NCBI RefSeq assembly: GCF_902170305.1
Contig: NZ_CABHWW010000014.1
Span: 207,888 to 271,887 of the forward strand
DNA from: Yersinia alsatica
Lineage (GTDB): Bacteria; Pseudomonadota; Gammaproteobacteria; Enterobacterales; Enterobacteriaceae
Length of the DNA: 64,000 nucleotides
Direction: 5' to 3'
Shown here: piece after piece, positions 26,874 to 35,453 of the stretch
How the letters are laid out: every line of letters starts with the position of its first letter
Position numbering within the stretch: position 1 is the stretch's first letter
Position numbers and translations under genes: made by a program
The notes under the pieces: model-generated
What the model was told of the DNA's origin: nothing
What the model saw: the letters and a program-made list of their open reading frames with translations, nothing else
The model's database searches: none

Positions 26874-27863
26874 GTGACTGAATCACAATTGATAACCGCA
26901 GCAACAGTGCAGTTCCAGCATCAGGCCAACAACAAGCAATATAATCTATTGGTTATTGAGAAGTTTATTGAACAGGCAGCAGTGCAAAATATCCAAATAT
27001 TGGCCTTTCCAGAGATGTGCATTACCGGCTATTGGCATGTGCCGAAATTGACGGCAGCACAGGTCAGTGCTCTGGCCGAGACCATTGACAGCAGCCCCTC
27101 GATTGCCTTAGTGCGCGCTTTAGCGGTGAAGCATCAAATGCTCATTGGCGTCGGCCTGATTGAATTGGCTGATGATGGGCGGCTCTATAATGCTTATGTG
27201 GCCTGCATGCCGGATGGATCTCTGCACACTCACCGCAAGCTGCATGCCTTTGAGCATCCGGCGATCAGTAGCGGCGATTCTTATACTGTGTTTGACACGC
27301 CATGGGGAGTCAAAGTCGGGATTCTCATCTGTTGGGATAACAATTTGGTGGAAAATGTCCGCGCCACCACTTTATTAGGGGCCGATATATTATTAGCGCC
27401 ACATCAGACTGGGGGAACACATTCACGCAGCCCATATGGTATGAAGCCCATTCAACTGGCGTTATGGGAGCAACGGATTGAAAGAAAACAGGAAATGACT
27501 GCGGCCATTCGCGGAATCAATGGTCGAGAATGGTTAATGCGCTGGCTACCGGCGCGAGCACATGACAATGGCCTATTTATTCTGTTTAGTAATGGTATTG
27601 GCGCGGATGATGATGAGGTCCGTACCGGCAATGCCATGATATTGGACCCTTACGGCCGTATCATCAATGAGACCTGGGAAGCGGCGGATATGATGGTCAG
27701 TGCCAAACTGGATCTCTCATTGATCCCACTGAGCACCGGTCGTCGTTGGATTTATGGCCGCCGCCCAGAGCTATATACTCTTTTGACTGAGCGGCAAGGT
27801 TATGAGCGGGATGCCATTAGCGCGCGTTTTTCCACTGAAGTTACCGACCTGAAGCACCCCTAA
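26874..27863 (+). CDS. Nitrilase-superfamily carbon-nitrogen hydrolase
   Basis: A 329-residue hydrolase with the Glu-Lys-Cys triad: Glu in LAFPEMCITGYW (~45), Lys in LHTHRKLHAF (~120) and Cys in GILICWDNNLVEN (~155). The CWDNN form is seen in amidases/carbamoylases of the superfamily rather than in the CWEH true nitrilases. It probably hydrolyses an amide or N-carbamoyl compound in the cytoplasm. The start GTG at 26874 was chosen because GGAGGT lies 4 nt upstream; a TTG 12 nt earlier would place the SD inside the gene. Confidence 0.85.
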   Translation: MTESQLITAATVQFQHQANNKQYNLLVIEKFIEQAAVQNIQILAFPEMCITGYWHVPKLTAAQVSALAETIDSSPSIALVRALAVKHQMLIGVGLIELADDGRLYNAYVACMPDGSLHTHRKLHAFEHPAISSGDSYTVFDTPWGVKVGILICWDNNLVENVRATTLLGADILLAPHQTGGTHSRSPYGMKPIQLALWEQRIERKQEMTAAIRGINGREWLMRWLPARAHDNGLFILFSNGIGADDDEVRTGNAMILDPYGRIINETWEAADMMVSAKLDLSLIPLSTGRRWIYGRRPELYTLLTERQGYERDAISARFSTEVTDLKHP

Positions 27864-27908
27864 CTGAGCCGTAACTAGCCGCAAGGCAGGGGGGCTTAAA
27901 ATACCTGC

Positions 27909-28037
27909 CTAGCGGCGAACCCCGGTGCCAATGCTGATGCTGGAGATGCCACTCGAACCGCCGCTCACCCCAACATGGCCGGTATTCGCGCAGGCAATCA
28001 GTAACAATGTAATCATCACAATGGTTAACTTTTTCAT
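27909..28037 (-). CDS. Small lipoprotein, 42 residues
   Basis: A short frame starting MKKLTIVMITLLLIACANTG has a signal sequence with lipobox LIAC (Cys at 16). The 26-residue mature part is rich in Gly and Ser (VSGGSSGISSISIGTG) and ends RR. SD AGGAAA precedes the ATG. It lies 99 bp downstream of apbE on the same strand and could be cotranscribed. It has the look of small enterobacterial lipoproteins of unknown function. Confidence 0.75.
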   Translation of the reverse strand: MKKLTIVMITLLLIACANTGHVGVSGGSSGISSISIGTGVRR

Positions 28038-28135
28038 TCGGTTTCCTGGGTTCACGAGCAAGCTATGGGTGCAGTGGCGGCAACCAAAGCTGGCATATCC
28101 ATAATGATATTTATCTTAATTATATCAAACTATGA

Positions 28136-29176
28136 TTAATGCTGATCGGGTGCCAAAAAAGCTTTGAATTGTGGCGTCATTACCGCCGTGAATCCTTGGT
28201 CAGTTTTAGTAATCAAATACACCGCTAGCCCTTTGCTTTCTGCCAATCTCAGGGCTTTTTCGGTTCCCAGCACCATCAGCCCGGTATCCCAGCCATCGGC
28301 TTCTAACGCGGTGGTCGCAATCACTGTGGCGGACACCAATCTATGGTTAATAGGGCGGCCAGTGGCCGGGTCCAACACATGAGAATAACGTTGGCCTCCT
28401 TGCTCAAAATAGTTGCGATAACTGCCTGAAGTGCTGATGCTGTAGCCTTGCAGGTCAACCAGCGCCTGCACGGCATTTTCCTGATCTGTCGGTTTCTGAA
28501 TGGCGACACGCCATGGCTGCCCCTGACCATTAACGCCACGGGAAGAGACCGCGCCCCCCACCGAGACTAAATAGTTGGTAATTCCTTTTCGCATCATCAG
28601 GTTAACTAATAGATCAACACCATAGCCTTCTCCCATGGTCGAGAGATCAACATATAAATCAGGTAAGTCTTTCTGCAACCATTCACCACGGTTATCACTG
28701 ATAAGCGTCAAATGCTGTAAGCCAACCTGTTGGCGTGCGCTATCTATCTGATCTTGAGTGGGTATCTGCGTTGGTTGCTTCTCTGGGCCAAATCCCCATA
28801 AGTTCACCAGCGGGCCAACAGTGATATTCATCGCGCCGTCGGTATCACGACCAATACGCTGAGCCAGCAAAATAATATCCGCCATACCACGGGGAATCGG
28901 CTGGGGTTCAGACCCACGATACTGATTAAAGCGGGAAAGCACCGACGTTTGGCGATAGGTCGAAATATCATTATTGGCTTGCTCCAACAGCGCATCTATC
29001 TCTTGTTGTAGCTGATGTGGGTTGGGGGTGGTTGCCCCACTGATTTTGACACTGTAGAAGGTCCCCATGGTTTTACCTTCAATATCAATTTGTTGCCGGG
29101 TTTCAGTATCATTACAGGCGGTCAGCAGGCCCAGTACCGCGCTCAGTAATAATCCGTTGGCAAAAAGGTGTGCCAT
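28136..29176 (-). CDS. apbE: FAD:protein FMN transferase ApbE
   Basis: A 346-residue ApbE protein. It begins with a lipoprotein signal (AVLGLLTACND). The family core is present: GTFYSVKISG, AMNITVGPLVNLWGFGP near residue 105, LYVDLSTMGEGYGVDLL near residue 170, and the metal/FAD motif SHVLDPATGRP near residue 265. ApbE attaches FMN to Thr residues of flavoproteins such as NqrB/NqrC and RnfG on the periplasmic side. The start ATG has SD AAGGACG. None of its target genes is in the window. Confidence 0.93.
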   Translation of the reverse strand: MAHLFANGLLLSAVLGLLTACNDTETRQQIDIEGKTMGTFYSVKISGATTPNPHQLQQEIDALLEQANNDISTYRQTSVLSRFNQYRGSEPQPIPRGMADIILLAQRIGRDTDGAMNITVGPLVNLWGFGPEKQPTQIPTQDQIDSARQQVGLQHLTLISDNRGEWLQKDLPDLYVDLSTMGEGYGVDLLVNLMMRKGITNYLVSVGGAVSSRGVNGQGQPWRVAIQKPTDQENAVQALVDLQGYSISTSGSYRNYFEQGGQRYSHVLDPATGRPINHRLVSATVIATTALEADGWDTGLMVLGTEKALRLAESKGLAVYLITKTDQGFTAVMTPQFKAFLAPDQH

Positions 29177-29364
29177 GGGAACGTCCTTACAAGAAAAATA
29201 GTTAGAGCGGGATTATATGCTTTTCATCTAACAGCTGAATAGGTCGTAGTGATTGCCAGATACAGCGCAAATGTATAGTCGCCATGGGCGGATTCAACCA
29301 GATTAGTGACAGTATCTGTTTAATAATCAGATTAATCCTTTCGCCATCAATCAAGAGAATCCCT

Positions 29365-30123
29365 ATGCACTTTACTCAAGCCATTGCCAGACTCCCTGCT
29401 GACACTTGCGGCAGCGGCCAGACGACCTCAAAATTGGGTGCGCCAAATATTGCGGCAACCGGCCGCCAGTTCTTGGCCTATGTGGATACTTTGCTGCGTC
29501 TTGGCCTGAAAGTGACTATTTTACCGGCAGCGCCAGCATTTCCAGATGCGCACTTTGTGGAAGATACCGCGGTTGTGATGCCGGAACTGGCGGTGATAAC
29601 CCACCCCGGCGCGCCGAGTCGTCAGGGAGAAGTTGACACCATTGAGCCACTATTTACGGATCGCCCCGTTTTTCGTATGAGTCAGCAGGGTCATCTTGAT
29701 GGCGGTGATGTTCTGTTAGTGGATAAACAGTTTTTTATCGGGTTAACTTCTCGGACCGATGAGGTGGGAATCAGTGAATTTTCTTCCGCGGTCGGGCGCT
29801 ATGGCTATCGAGTGACCACCATCGAAGTGAGTGCTGGCCTGCACCTGAAATCTATTGTGAACTACGTGGGGCGCAACACATTATTGCTGACTGAGGATTA
29901 TCAACAGCATCCCGCATTTGCCCATTTTAATACCATTGTTATTCCCGAGGCCGAATCTTACGCGGGTAATACCTTATGGATCAATGATACGCTGATTACA
30001 CCTCAAGGTTATCCTTATACGTTGGCACAAATTGAAAAGCTGGGAATGCCCATTGTGCAACTTGATACCAGTGAATTTAAGAAGATGGATGGCGGCTTAA
30101 CTTGCCTCTCACTGCGTTTCTAA
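29365..30123 (+). CDS. Dimethylarginine dimethylaminohydrolase-like amidinotransferase-fold enzyme
   Basis: A 252-residue DDAH/guanidino-modifying enzyme. Catalytic residues are visible: FPDAHFVEDTAVVMPE (Asp/Glu), the His in GLHLKSIVNYVG near residue 160, and the nucleophile Cys in DGGLTCLSLRF at the C-terminus. DDAH converts N-methylated arginines to citrulline and methylamines. Start ATG 29365 gives MHFTQAIARLP, the usual DDAH N-terminus, with SD AAGAGAA. Downstream genes encode an amino-acid ABC transporter, so uptake and breakdown of an arginine derivative is the likely theme. Confidence 0.85.
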   Translation: MHFTQAIARLPADTCGSGQTTSKLGAPNIAATGRQFLAYVDTLLRLGLKVTILPAAPAFPDAHFVEDTAVVMPELAVITHPGAPSRQGEVDTIEPLFTDRPVFRMSQQGHLDGGDVLLVDKQFFIGLTSRTDEVGISEFSSAVGRYGYRVTTIEVSAGLHLKSIVNYVGRNTLLLTEDYQQHPAFAHFNTIVIPEAESYAGNTLWINDTLITPQGYPYTLAQIEKLGMPIVQLDTSEFKKMDGGLTCLSLRF

Positions 30124-30182
30124 CCCTTTTTATCTCTGACTATTCACCATCTCTATTATTTGCCACCAACGGGATCTTAACG

Positions 30183-30956
30183 ATGAAAAAGACATTAGCT
30201 GCATTATTGACTGGCCTGATACTTTCCGCTCCCGTGGCGGCTCAGACGATTGACACTATCAGTTTTGGGGTTGATGGGGGATATCCACCTTTTGACGTGC
30301 TGGCGCCTAGCGGCGAGATCACCGGTTTTGATATCGATATTGCCAATGCACTGTGTGACAATTTGCATGCCAAATGTGTCTTCGTCAAACAGCCGTTTGA
30401 GAGCATGATTGCGGCCCTCAATGCCCGTAAGTTTGATGCCATTATTGCGTCACTCAGTATTACAGAAGAGCGTAAAAAAGAAGTCGATTTTACTGACCGC
30501 TATTACCGCAGCGCCGCCCAGTTAGTCGCGCGCAAGGGCAGCCCATTGACACCTGATGTAGCCACGCTGAAAGGTAAAACGGTTGGCGTGCAAACCGGTT
30601 CTATCCATGAAACCTATGCGAAAAAGCATTGGGCTGGGCAGGGCATAAAAATTGTTTCTTATGCTAACCAAGATAATGTGTATCTGGATCTGATGTCCGG
30701 GCGAATTAATGCTTCGCTACAAGATAATATTCAGGCTGCCAGTAGCTTTATTGATACGCCACGCGGGCAGAAATTTGCCTTTGCCGGTCCGGTGATTCAA
30801 GACGAAACCATCTCTACGGATGTCGGCATTGCGGTGGGTAAAGATAACCCGGCATTACGCGATGCCCTTAATGGTGCGATTAAGGCTATCCGCGCGGATG
30901 GTACTTATGACGCTATTGTGAAAAAGTATTTTAGTTTCGATATTTACGGTAACTAA
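30183..30956 (+). CDS. Amino-acid ABC transporter, periplasmic binding protein (HisJ/ArtJ family)
   Basis: A 257-residue SBP_bac_3 protein with a signal peptide (MKKTLAALLTGLILSAPVAA). The ligand-binding core has GGYPPFDVLAPSGEITGFDIDI, FDAIIASLSITEERKK and GVQTGSIHETY, typical of cationic amino-acid binding proteins such as HisJ/ArtJ/ArgT. The start at 30183 gives the complete signal peptide. It follows the DDAH gene by 59 bp and precedes two permease genes, so it probably supplies arginine or methylarginine. Confidence 0.92.
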   Translation: MKKTLAALLTGLILSAPVAAQTIDTISFGVDGGYPPFDVLAPSGEITGFDIDIANALCDNLHAKCVFVKQPFESMIAALNARKFDAIIASLSITEERKKEVDFTDRYYRSAAQLVARKGSPLTPDVATLKGKTVGVQTGSIHETYAKKHWAGQGIKIVSYANQDNVYLDLMSGRINASLQDNIQAASSFIDTPRGQKFAFAGPVIQDETISTDVGIAVGKDNPALRDALNGAIKAIRADGTYDAIVKKYFSFDIYGN

Positions 30957-31023
30957 TTTTTGCTCCAGCCGGGTGGCGTGCTGAAACGCCCGGTTGCAGT
31001 TTCTCAGCATGGGGAGGCCGATA

Positions 31024-31713
31024 ATGGTAACAGACTATTTGCCGTTACTGGCACAGGGGGCGGGGTTATCGCTGTGTGTGATGCTGCTTTCATTGGCGGT
31101 GGCGCTGATTCTCGGGCTGATTAATGCGGTGATCAAACTGTTTGGCCCGCGCTGGTTACGTTGGATATCAACCGGATACACCACCTTGGTGCGCGGTATT
31201 CCTGAGCTGGTGATCATGCTGTTGCTGTTTTTTGGCGGCGAAATGCTGGTTAACGGTTTTTTGAGCTTATTGGGGTTAGGGCCGGTTCGCTTCAATACCT
31301 TTATTTCCGGGGTGCTGGCGATTGGCATTGTGTTTGGCGCTTATTACACCGAAACCTTCCGTGGCGCTTTTCAAACGGTTGATCGCGGACAGCTCGAGGC
31401 TGCGGTGGCTTACGGTATGCGGCCCGCTCAAGTATTCCGCCGCATTATGCTGCCGCAAATGCTCAGTTTTGCTATTCCCGGCATTAACAATAACTGGTTG
31501 GGTTTGATGAAAGCCTCGGCATTAATCTCTATTTTGGGCTTAGAAGATATGGTGTGGCTGGCTGAGCAAGCCGGGCGGGCGACCCAAAAACCTTTCTTGT
31601 TCTACTTCTTGGTGGCGATGATTTATATGGTTATCACCGCACTTTCCAGTTGGGGCTTCAGCTTGCTAGCACGGCGCTATGCGCTATCAACCTCAACGGC
31701 GAGGGCGCGCTAA
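31024..31713 (+). CDS. Amino-acid ABC transporter permease (HisQ/ArtQ type)
   Basis: A 229-residue inner-membrane permease with about five membrane helices and the EAA loop YTETFRGAFQTVDRGQLEAA ... GMRPAQVFRRIMLPQ, which docks the ATPase. The start at 31024 is set by GGGGAGG 7 nt upstream. It overlaps the next permease gene by 1 nt. Confidence 0.9.
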   Translation: MVTDYLPLLAQGAGLSLCVMLLSLAVALILGLINAVIKLFGPRWLRWISTGYTTLVRGIPELVIMLLLFFGGEMLVNGFLSLLGLGPVRFNTFISGVLAIGIVFGAYYTETFRGAFQTVDRGQLEAAVAYGMRPAQVFRRIMLPQMLSFAIPGINNNWLGLMKASALISILGLEDMVWLAEQAGRATQKPFLFYFLVAMIYMVITALSSWGFSLLARRYALSTSTARAR

Positions 31714-32435
31714 TGAATCTGCAAACGGTACTGGAAGCCATACCCACATTTCTGTATAGCGACGGTTCTGATACCACCGGGCTGGCCATGACTGCCAAAC
31801 TGTTTTTGTTGTCGGTATTCCCCGGTCTGCTATTGGCGCTGTTAATGGCTATCGGGCAAGCATTTGGCCCACGCCCACTGGCTTGGTTGATCCGCAGTGT
31901 GACCTATTTCTTTCGCAGTACGCCGCTCTATCTGCAATTAATGCTGATTTATTATGGCCTTTCGCAGTTTGATATTGTGCAATTGGGCTGGCAGGATGAC
32001 CAACCCTTCTGGTTGCTGTTCCGCGATGCCACATTCTGTGCCGTGCTGGCCTTGGTGCTCAATACCAGTGCTTATGTTGCCGAATTATTAGCTGGCATGA
32101 TGGTGACATTTCCCCGTCAGGAGTGGGTGGCTGGCGAGGCATTTGGCATGACTCAGTGGCAAATCATCCGTCGGCTGGTACTGCCTGCGACCTTGCGCCG
32201 TGGTATTCCAGCGCTGAATAACGAAATGGTATTCCTGTTGCACGCGACCTCCCTTGCCAGCACGGTCACCTTGCTGGATATCACCGGCGTCGCCCGTGCT
32301 TTCTATGCCGCAACTTATTCACCCTTTATCCCATTCTTGATGGCCGCAGCCCTTTATCTGCTCTGTACCTTTATATTGATATTCTTGTTTTCGCGCGCGG
32401 AACGGCGCTGGTTGGCATTTGCCCGCCACGATTGA
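31713..32435 (+). CDS. Amino-acid ABC transporter permease (HisM/ArtM type)
   Basis: A 240-residue inner-membrane permease, partner of the preceding one. It contains FFRSTPLYLQLMLIYYGL and the EAA-type loop VTFPRQEWVAGEAFGMTQ ... IIRRLVLPATLRR. The ATG overlaps the upstream stop as TAATG. No ABC ATPase gene follows; the next gene is on the other strand. The transporter must therefore share an ATPase encoded elsewhere, as HisP serves more than one binding protein. Confidence 0.9.
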   Translation: MNLQTVLEAIPTFLYSDGSDTTGLAMTAKLFLLSVFPGLLLALLMAIGQAFGPRPLAWLIRSVTYFFRSTPLYLQLMLIYYGLSQFDIVQLGWQDDQPFWLLFRDATFCAVLALVLNTSAYVAELLAGMMVTFPRQEWVAGEAFGMTQWQIIRRLVLPATLRRGIPALNNEMVFLLHATSLASTVTLLDITGVARAFYAATYSPFIPFLMAAALYLLCTFILIFLFSRAERRWLAFARHD

Positions 32436-32456
32436 GGTGGCAGGCTGACCAGAGAT

Positions 32457-32912
32457 TTAGGAACGTTTAATCGCTTGCAGCTCGGTGATGGTAACAATTT
32501 TATCGACGCGGAATTTTTTGCTGGTCAGCCAGGTATCGGCCAGTAAGCGGTAGTGTTCCATGTTGCGGCAGCCAATGCGTAGCAGGAAATCGAAACTACC
32601 GCCGACGAGCCAGCAATCCAGCACTTCGGGGGTTTTACGGACCTCTTGTTCAAAGGCTGCTTGGGAGTGACCGTGGTCAGCCAGCGCAATTTGCGCTTGG
32701 ATCACAAATGCGTGCTCCGGCTCCGGTAACTCAATAATCGCGCTGTAGCCACGAATAATACCGGCGCGCTCCAGTAGCCGAACACGCTCCAGACAGGGGC
32801 GGGCGGTCAGATTGACCTGTTCAGACAGCTTCTGATAAGAGATACGACCATCCTGGCTCAGGATTTCAAGGATTTTTTTGTCAATTCGGTCAAGCCGGGC
32901 TTTCTTTTCCAC
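32457..32912 (-). CDS. Lrp/AsnC-family transcriptional regulator
   Basis: A ~151-residue Lrp/AsnC protein: N-terminal HTH (LDRIDKKILEILSQDGRISY, LTARPCLERVRLLERAGII) and a C-terminal ligand-binding domain (RKTPEVLDCWLVGGSFDFLL). The GTG at 32912 (VEKKARLDRIDKK) is preferred; a TTG at 32927 has no SD and would overlap the divergent gene's ATG. It sits inside the DDAH/transporter/deacylase cluster and is its likely regulator. Confidence 0.87.
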   Translation of the reverse strand: MEKKARLDRIDKKILEILSQDGRISYQKLSEQVNLTARPCLERVRLLERAGIIRGYSAIIELPEPEHAFVIQAQIALADHGHSQAAFEQEVRKTPEVLDCWLVGGSFDFLLRIGCRNMEHYRLLADTWLTSKKFRVDKIVTITELQAIKRS

Positions 32913-32926
32913 AGATAGGACGTCCA

Positions 32927-34045
32927 ATGAAAATCAATCACCATAAGTTACCTGAACATACCCTGAGTGGGCAGCGTCAATTAACCAGTTTTCACTTTGG
33001 CCAACCGGGTGTGGGCGAGAAAATCTACCTTCAGGCTGGCCTGCATGCCGATGAACTGCCCGGTATGCTGGTATTACATTATCTTAAAAGATTACTGAGT
33101 CAGGCGGAACGGCGGGCCGAAATTCAGAGCGAAATAATTATTGTGCCAATCGCTAACCCGGCCGGTATTGCGCAAGTGCTGCTTAACAGTGGAATCGGCC
33201 GTTTTGATCTGGTCAGCGGGCGCAATTTTAATCGTGATTTTCCTGATCTGGCTAAGTTGCTTCAGCAGCGGCTGGGCCACCAGACATTAAGTCAAGAAAG
33301 CCATCAGCTGCGGCAACAGATACGCCGCGAAATGGTTGATGCCTTACAAAATTTGCCTGCTAACAGTGAAGTGGATGCTTTACGGCAACATTTACTGATG
33401 TTGGCTTGTGATGCGGATCTGGTGCTGGATCTGCATTGTGATGATAGTGCCATTTTGCACTTATATGCCGATCCCGCCTGGCGTGAGTCGGTCGATACAC
33501 TCGCGCGCTTTTTGCATATCGACACCGTGTTGCTGTCACAAGATAGCGGCGGTGGCTCCTTTGATGAAGCTTGCGGCTTGCCGTGGCACCGGCTGGCGCA
33601 GCAGCCAGATTTAAGTGCGCTGGCCCCGGCTTGCATGGCGGTCACCGTGGAGTTGCGAGGGCAGCAAGATGTCAGCCACGCGTTAGCCAGTGCGGATGCC
33701 GAACGTATTTACCACTATTTGCAGTATCGGGGGGCCATTGCCGGGGCCAAGCCAGATATCCCGCAGCGCGACGTGGTGATGTTGCCATTTTCCGCCGGAG
33801 AAATTGTCACCGTACCCGCCAGCGGCCTGTTGCTGCTAGTGCGTCAACCGGGCGACTGGGTCGGCAAAGATGAAGTGGTGGCTGAAATCATTGACCCCAT
33901 AACTGATACCGTGAAAGCCGTACGGGCGAAAGCCGGGGGCATTATCTATGCCAGTCGTCGCGCGCCGTTTGTGACCTTGGGGGCTGAAGTCATGAAAATC
34001 GCCGGGAAAACACCCTATGCCGGCGGCGGGGAAGTGGCGTCGTGA
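32927..34045 (+). CDS. Succinylglutamate desuccinylase/aspartoacylase-family metallohydrolase
   Basis: A 372-residue AstE/AspA-family zinc hydrolase. Zinc ligands: GLHADELPG (His 40, Glu 43) near the N-terminus and DLHCDDSAILHLY near residue 168; the catalytic Glu is probably in CMAVTVELRGQQDV near residue 240. It removes an acyl group from an N-acyl amino acid or similar compound. A biotinyl/lipoyl-like C-terminal domain is typical of the AstE-like subgroup. Its start nearly abuts the divergent Lrp gene (14 bp). The substrate is unknown, possibly an N-acylated basic amino acid given the neighbours. Confidence 0.83.
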   Translation: MKINHHKLPEHTLSGQRQLTSFHFGQPGVGEKIYLQAGLHADELPGMLVLHYLKRLLSQAERRAEIQSEIIIVPIANPAGIAQVLLNSGIGRFDLVSGRNFNRDFPDLAKLLQQRLGHQTLSQESHQLRQQIRREMVDALQNLPANSEVDALRQHLLMLACDADLVLDLHCDDSAILHLYADPAWRESVDTLARFLHIDTVLLSQDSGGGSFDEACGLPWHRLAQQPDLSALAPACMAVTVELRGQQDVSHALASADAERIYHYLQYRGAIAGAKPDIPQRDVVMLPFSAGEIVTVPASGLLLLVRQPGDWVGKDEVVAEIIDPITDTVKAVRAKAGGIIYASRRAPFVTLGAEVMKIAGKTPYAGGGEVAS

Positions 34046-34096
34046 TTGGGTAGTGCAACGCTAGGAGAACCTCGAAGGTAAAGGTTCGATAAATTA

Positions 34097-34121
34097 GGGG
34101 CCGTTTACGGTCCTATTCTTA
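34097..34121 (+). terminator. Candidate terminator after the AstE-like gene
   Basis: GGGGCCG-TTTA-CGGTCCT forms a tight hairpin (with one G-U pair) followed by ATTCTTATT. It lies 52 bp after the stop and marks the left edge of the biosynthetic cluster. Confidence 0.55.
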
Positions 34122-34184
34122 TTAAGAATGACTATTCAATCTAAAAAATCGGTGCAGTTAATTCTGTCCGAGAATTGGATATGT

Positions 34185-35435
34185 TTATTTCAAATAATGG
34201 GCATCGTACTTCGATTCGATAGATGACAACATACCTAAAAACTTAAATGGATCCAATGAGTTGATCCCCCCCCTCTCTTGTTTAATTTCAATAGGCATAT
34301 TACCAACGTCACACCATTGTAGAATACCCGCAGCATCAATATAAGCTCTCGATTTACCTTTATTATCAAAGTGAAGACAATAAGGTACATCAATAATACC
34401 CAAGCTAAATGCTTTGAGTATTGCCTCGCCAACATCAGAATCTAAATTCAGAACATGGCTTATTATATTAGTCGCTTCAGTATAAATTTCATGAAAAAAT
34501 AAAGTACTGTCTTTATATGAATTGTACTCCCCCAGTGAATCCCAATGTTTACGGGCCCTTTCGAGGGAAGCAATATTTTCGACAATTGTCGGTATACGAA
34601 AAGCTTCTTTTACCGTTTTGGTGATCAGCCTTTCAGCATGACCATATTTACAGATTTCAACGCTGGCCTTCAGTAGGTCTGTCGCCCCTTCGATGGTTTT
34701 TGGGAAAACCCCCATATAGGTATACACAACAACATGCCATTCAGCCTTTTTAAGCCATTTCGTTGCCAATTCACGTAATGCACGAACTGCGCCGATATCT
34801 TGGCTGACCGATGTCTGCTGCGCATAGCTTAAAGAAAGACTGGTCAACCCATAACGTTCAAAAAAAACCCCTTCAATAATAGCAAGAGCCACTAGCAAGC
34901 CCGGCGGACACATTTGCCCAAGCATACATCCGCCAAAACTCTCAATATGGAGAGGTCCAAACGCCCCTCCTATTGCAGCCATGTTTACACATTGTCTCCA
35001 AGAATTTACGGCGTCCTTCAACGGAGTACGGCTATATGGCAAGCAATACGAAATTGGGCCACCTTCGGTTGCCATAACACCACTTTCCACAAGACATTCA
35101 AATATGTGGTTAGGCAGAGAACTACCATGCCTGACTTGAACCATAAAATAGTCATCTTGAATGGTATTAAGTAAATCAATACATTTTCTAGAACCATGAT
35201 TAATGATCGGATAACCATTTAATATATGCCCAGCATCCAGACTTTTTTGAGCATTTACAATATCATCCACCCGAGTATAGCTGTCTAAAGTGATGGTACC
35301 CATCGTCGTTGCATTGGCATTTTTGACGGCTGTTAATCCATTCAGCATCTTATCTGGGCAATCAAACCCCATACGAGGTTGTACCGTTAACATGCCGTTT
35401 CGATTGGCTTGGGTGACAATTTGGTTAAAATCCAT
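34185..35435 (-). CDS. Glutamate (methylaspartate) mutase catalytic epsilon subunit
   Basis: A 416-residue GlmE/MutE-type protein. Family features: VQVRHGSSLPNHIFE near residue 98, the Gly-rich ATEGGPISYCLPYSRTPLKD near residue 121, and GPLHIESFGGCMLGQMCPPG near residue 158. Together with the B12-binding subunit 18 nt upstream it should interconvert L-glutamate and (2S,3S)-3-methylaspartate by an adenosylcobalamin radical. It is shorter than clostridial MutE (~480). In fermenters the next enzyme is methylaspartate ammonia-lyase; none is present. Streptomyces use such mutases to make 3-methylaspartate for peptides and polyketides, which fits the neighbouring genes better. Confidence 0.85.
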   Translation of the reverse strand: MDFNQIVTQANRNGMLTVQPRMGFDCPDKMLNGLTAVKNANATTMGTITLDSYTRVDDIVNAQKSLDAGHILNGYPIINHGSRKCIDLLNTIQDDYFMVQVRHGSSLPNHIFECLVESGVMATEGGPISYCLPYSRTPLKDAVNSWRQCVNMAAIGGAFGPLHIESFGGCMLGQMCPPGLLVALAIIEGVFFERYGLTSLSLSYAQQTSVSQDIGAVRALRELATKWLKKAEWHVVVYTYMGVFPKTIEGATDLLKASVEICKYGHAERLITKTVKEAFRIPTIVENIASLERARKHWDSLGEYNSYKDSTLFFHEIYTEATNIISHVLNLDSDVGEAILKAFSLGIIDVPYCLHFDNKGKSRAYIDAAGILQWCDVGNMPIEIKQERGGINSLDPFKFLGMLSSIESKYDAHYLK

Positions 35436-35453
35436 GATAAGTATTTTCCCTGT

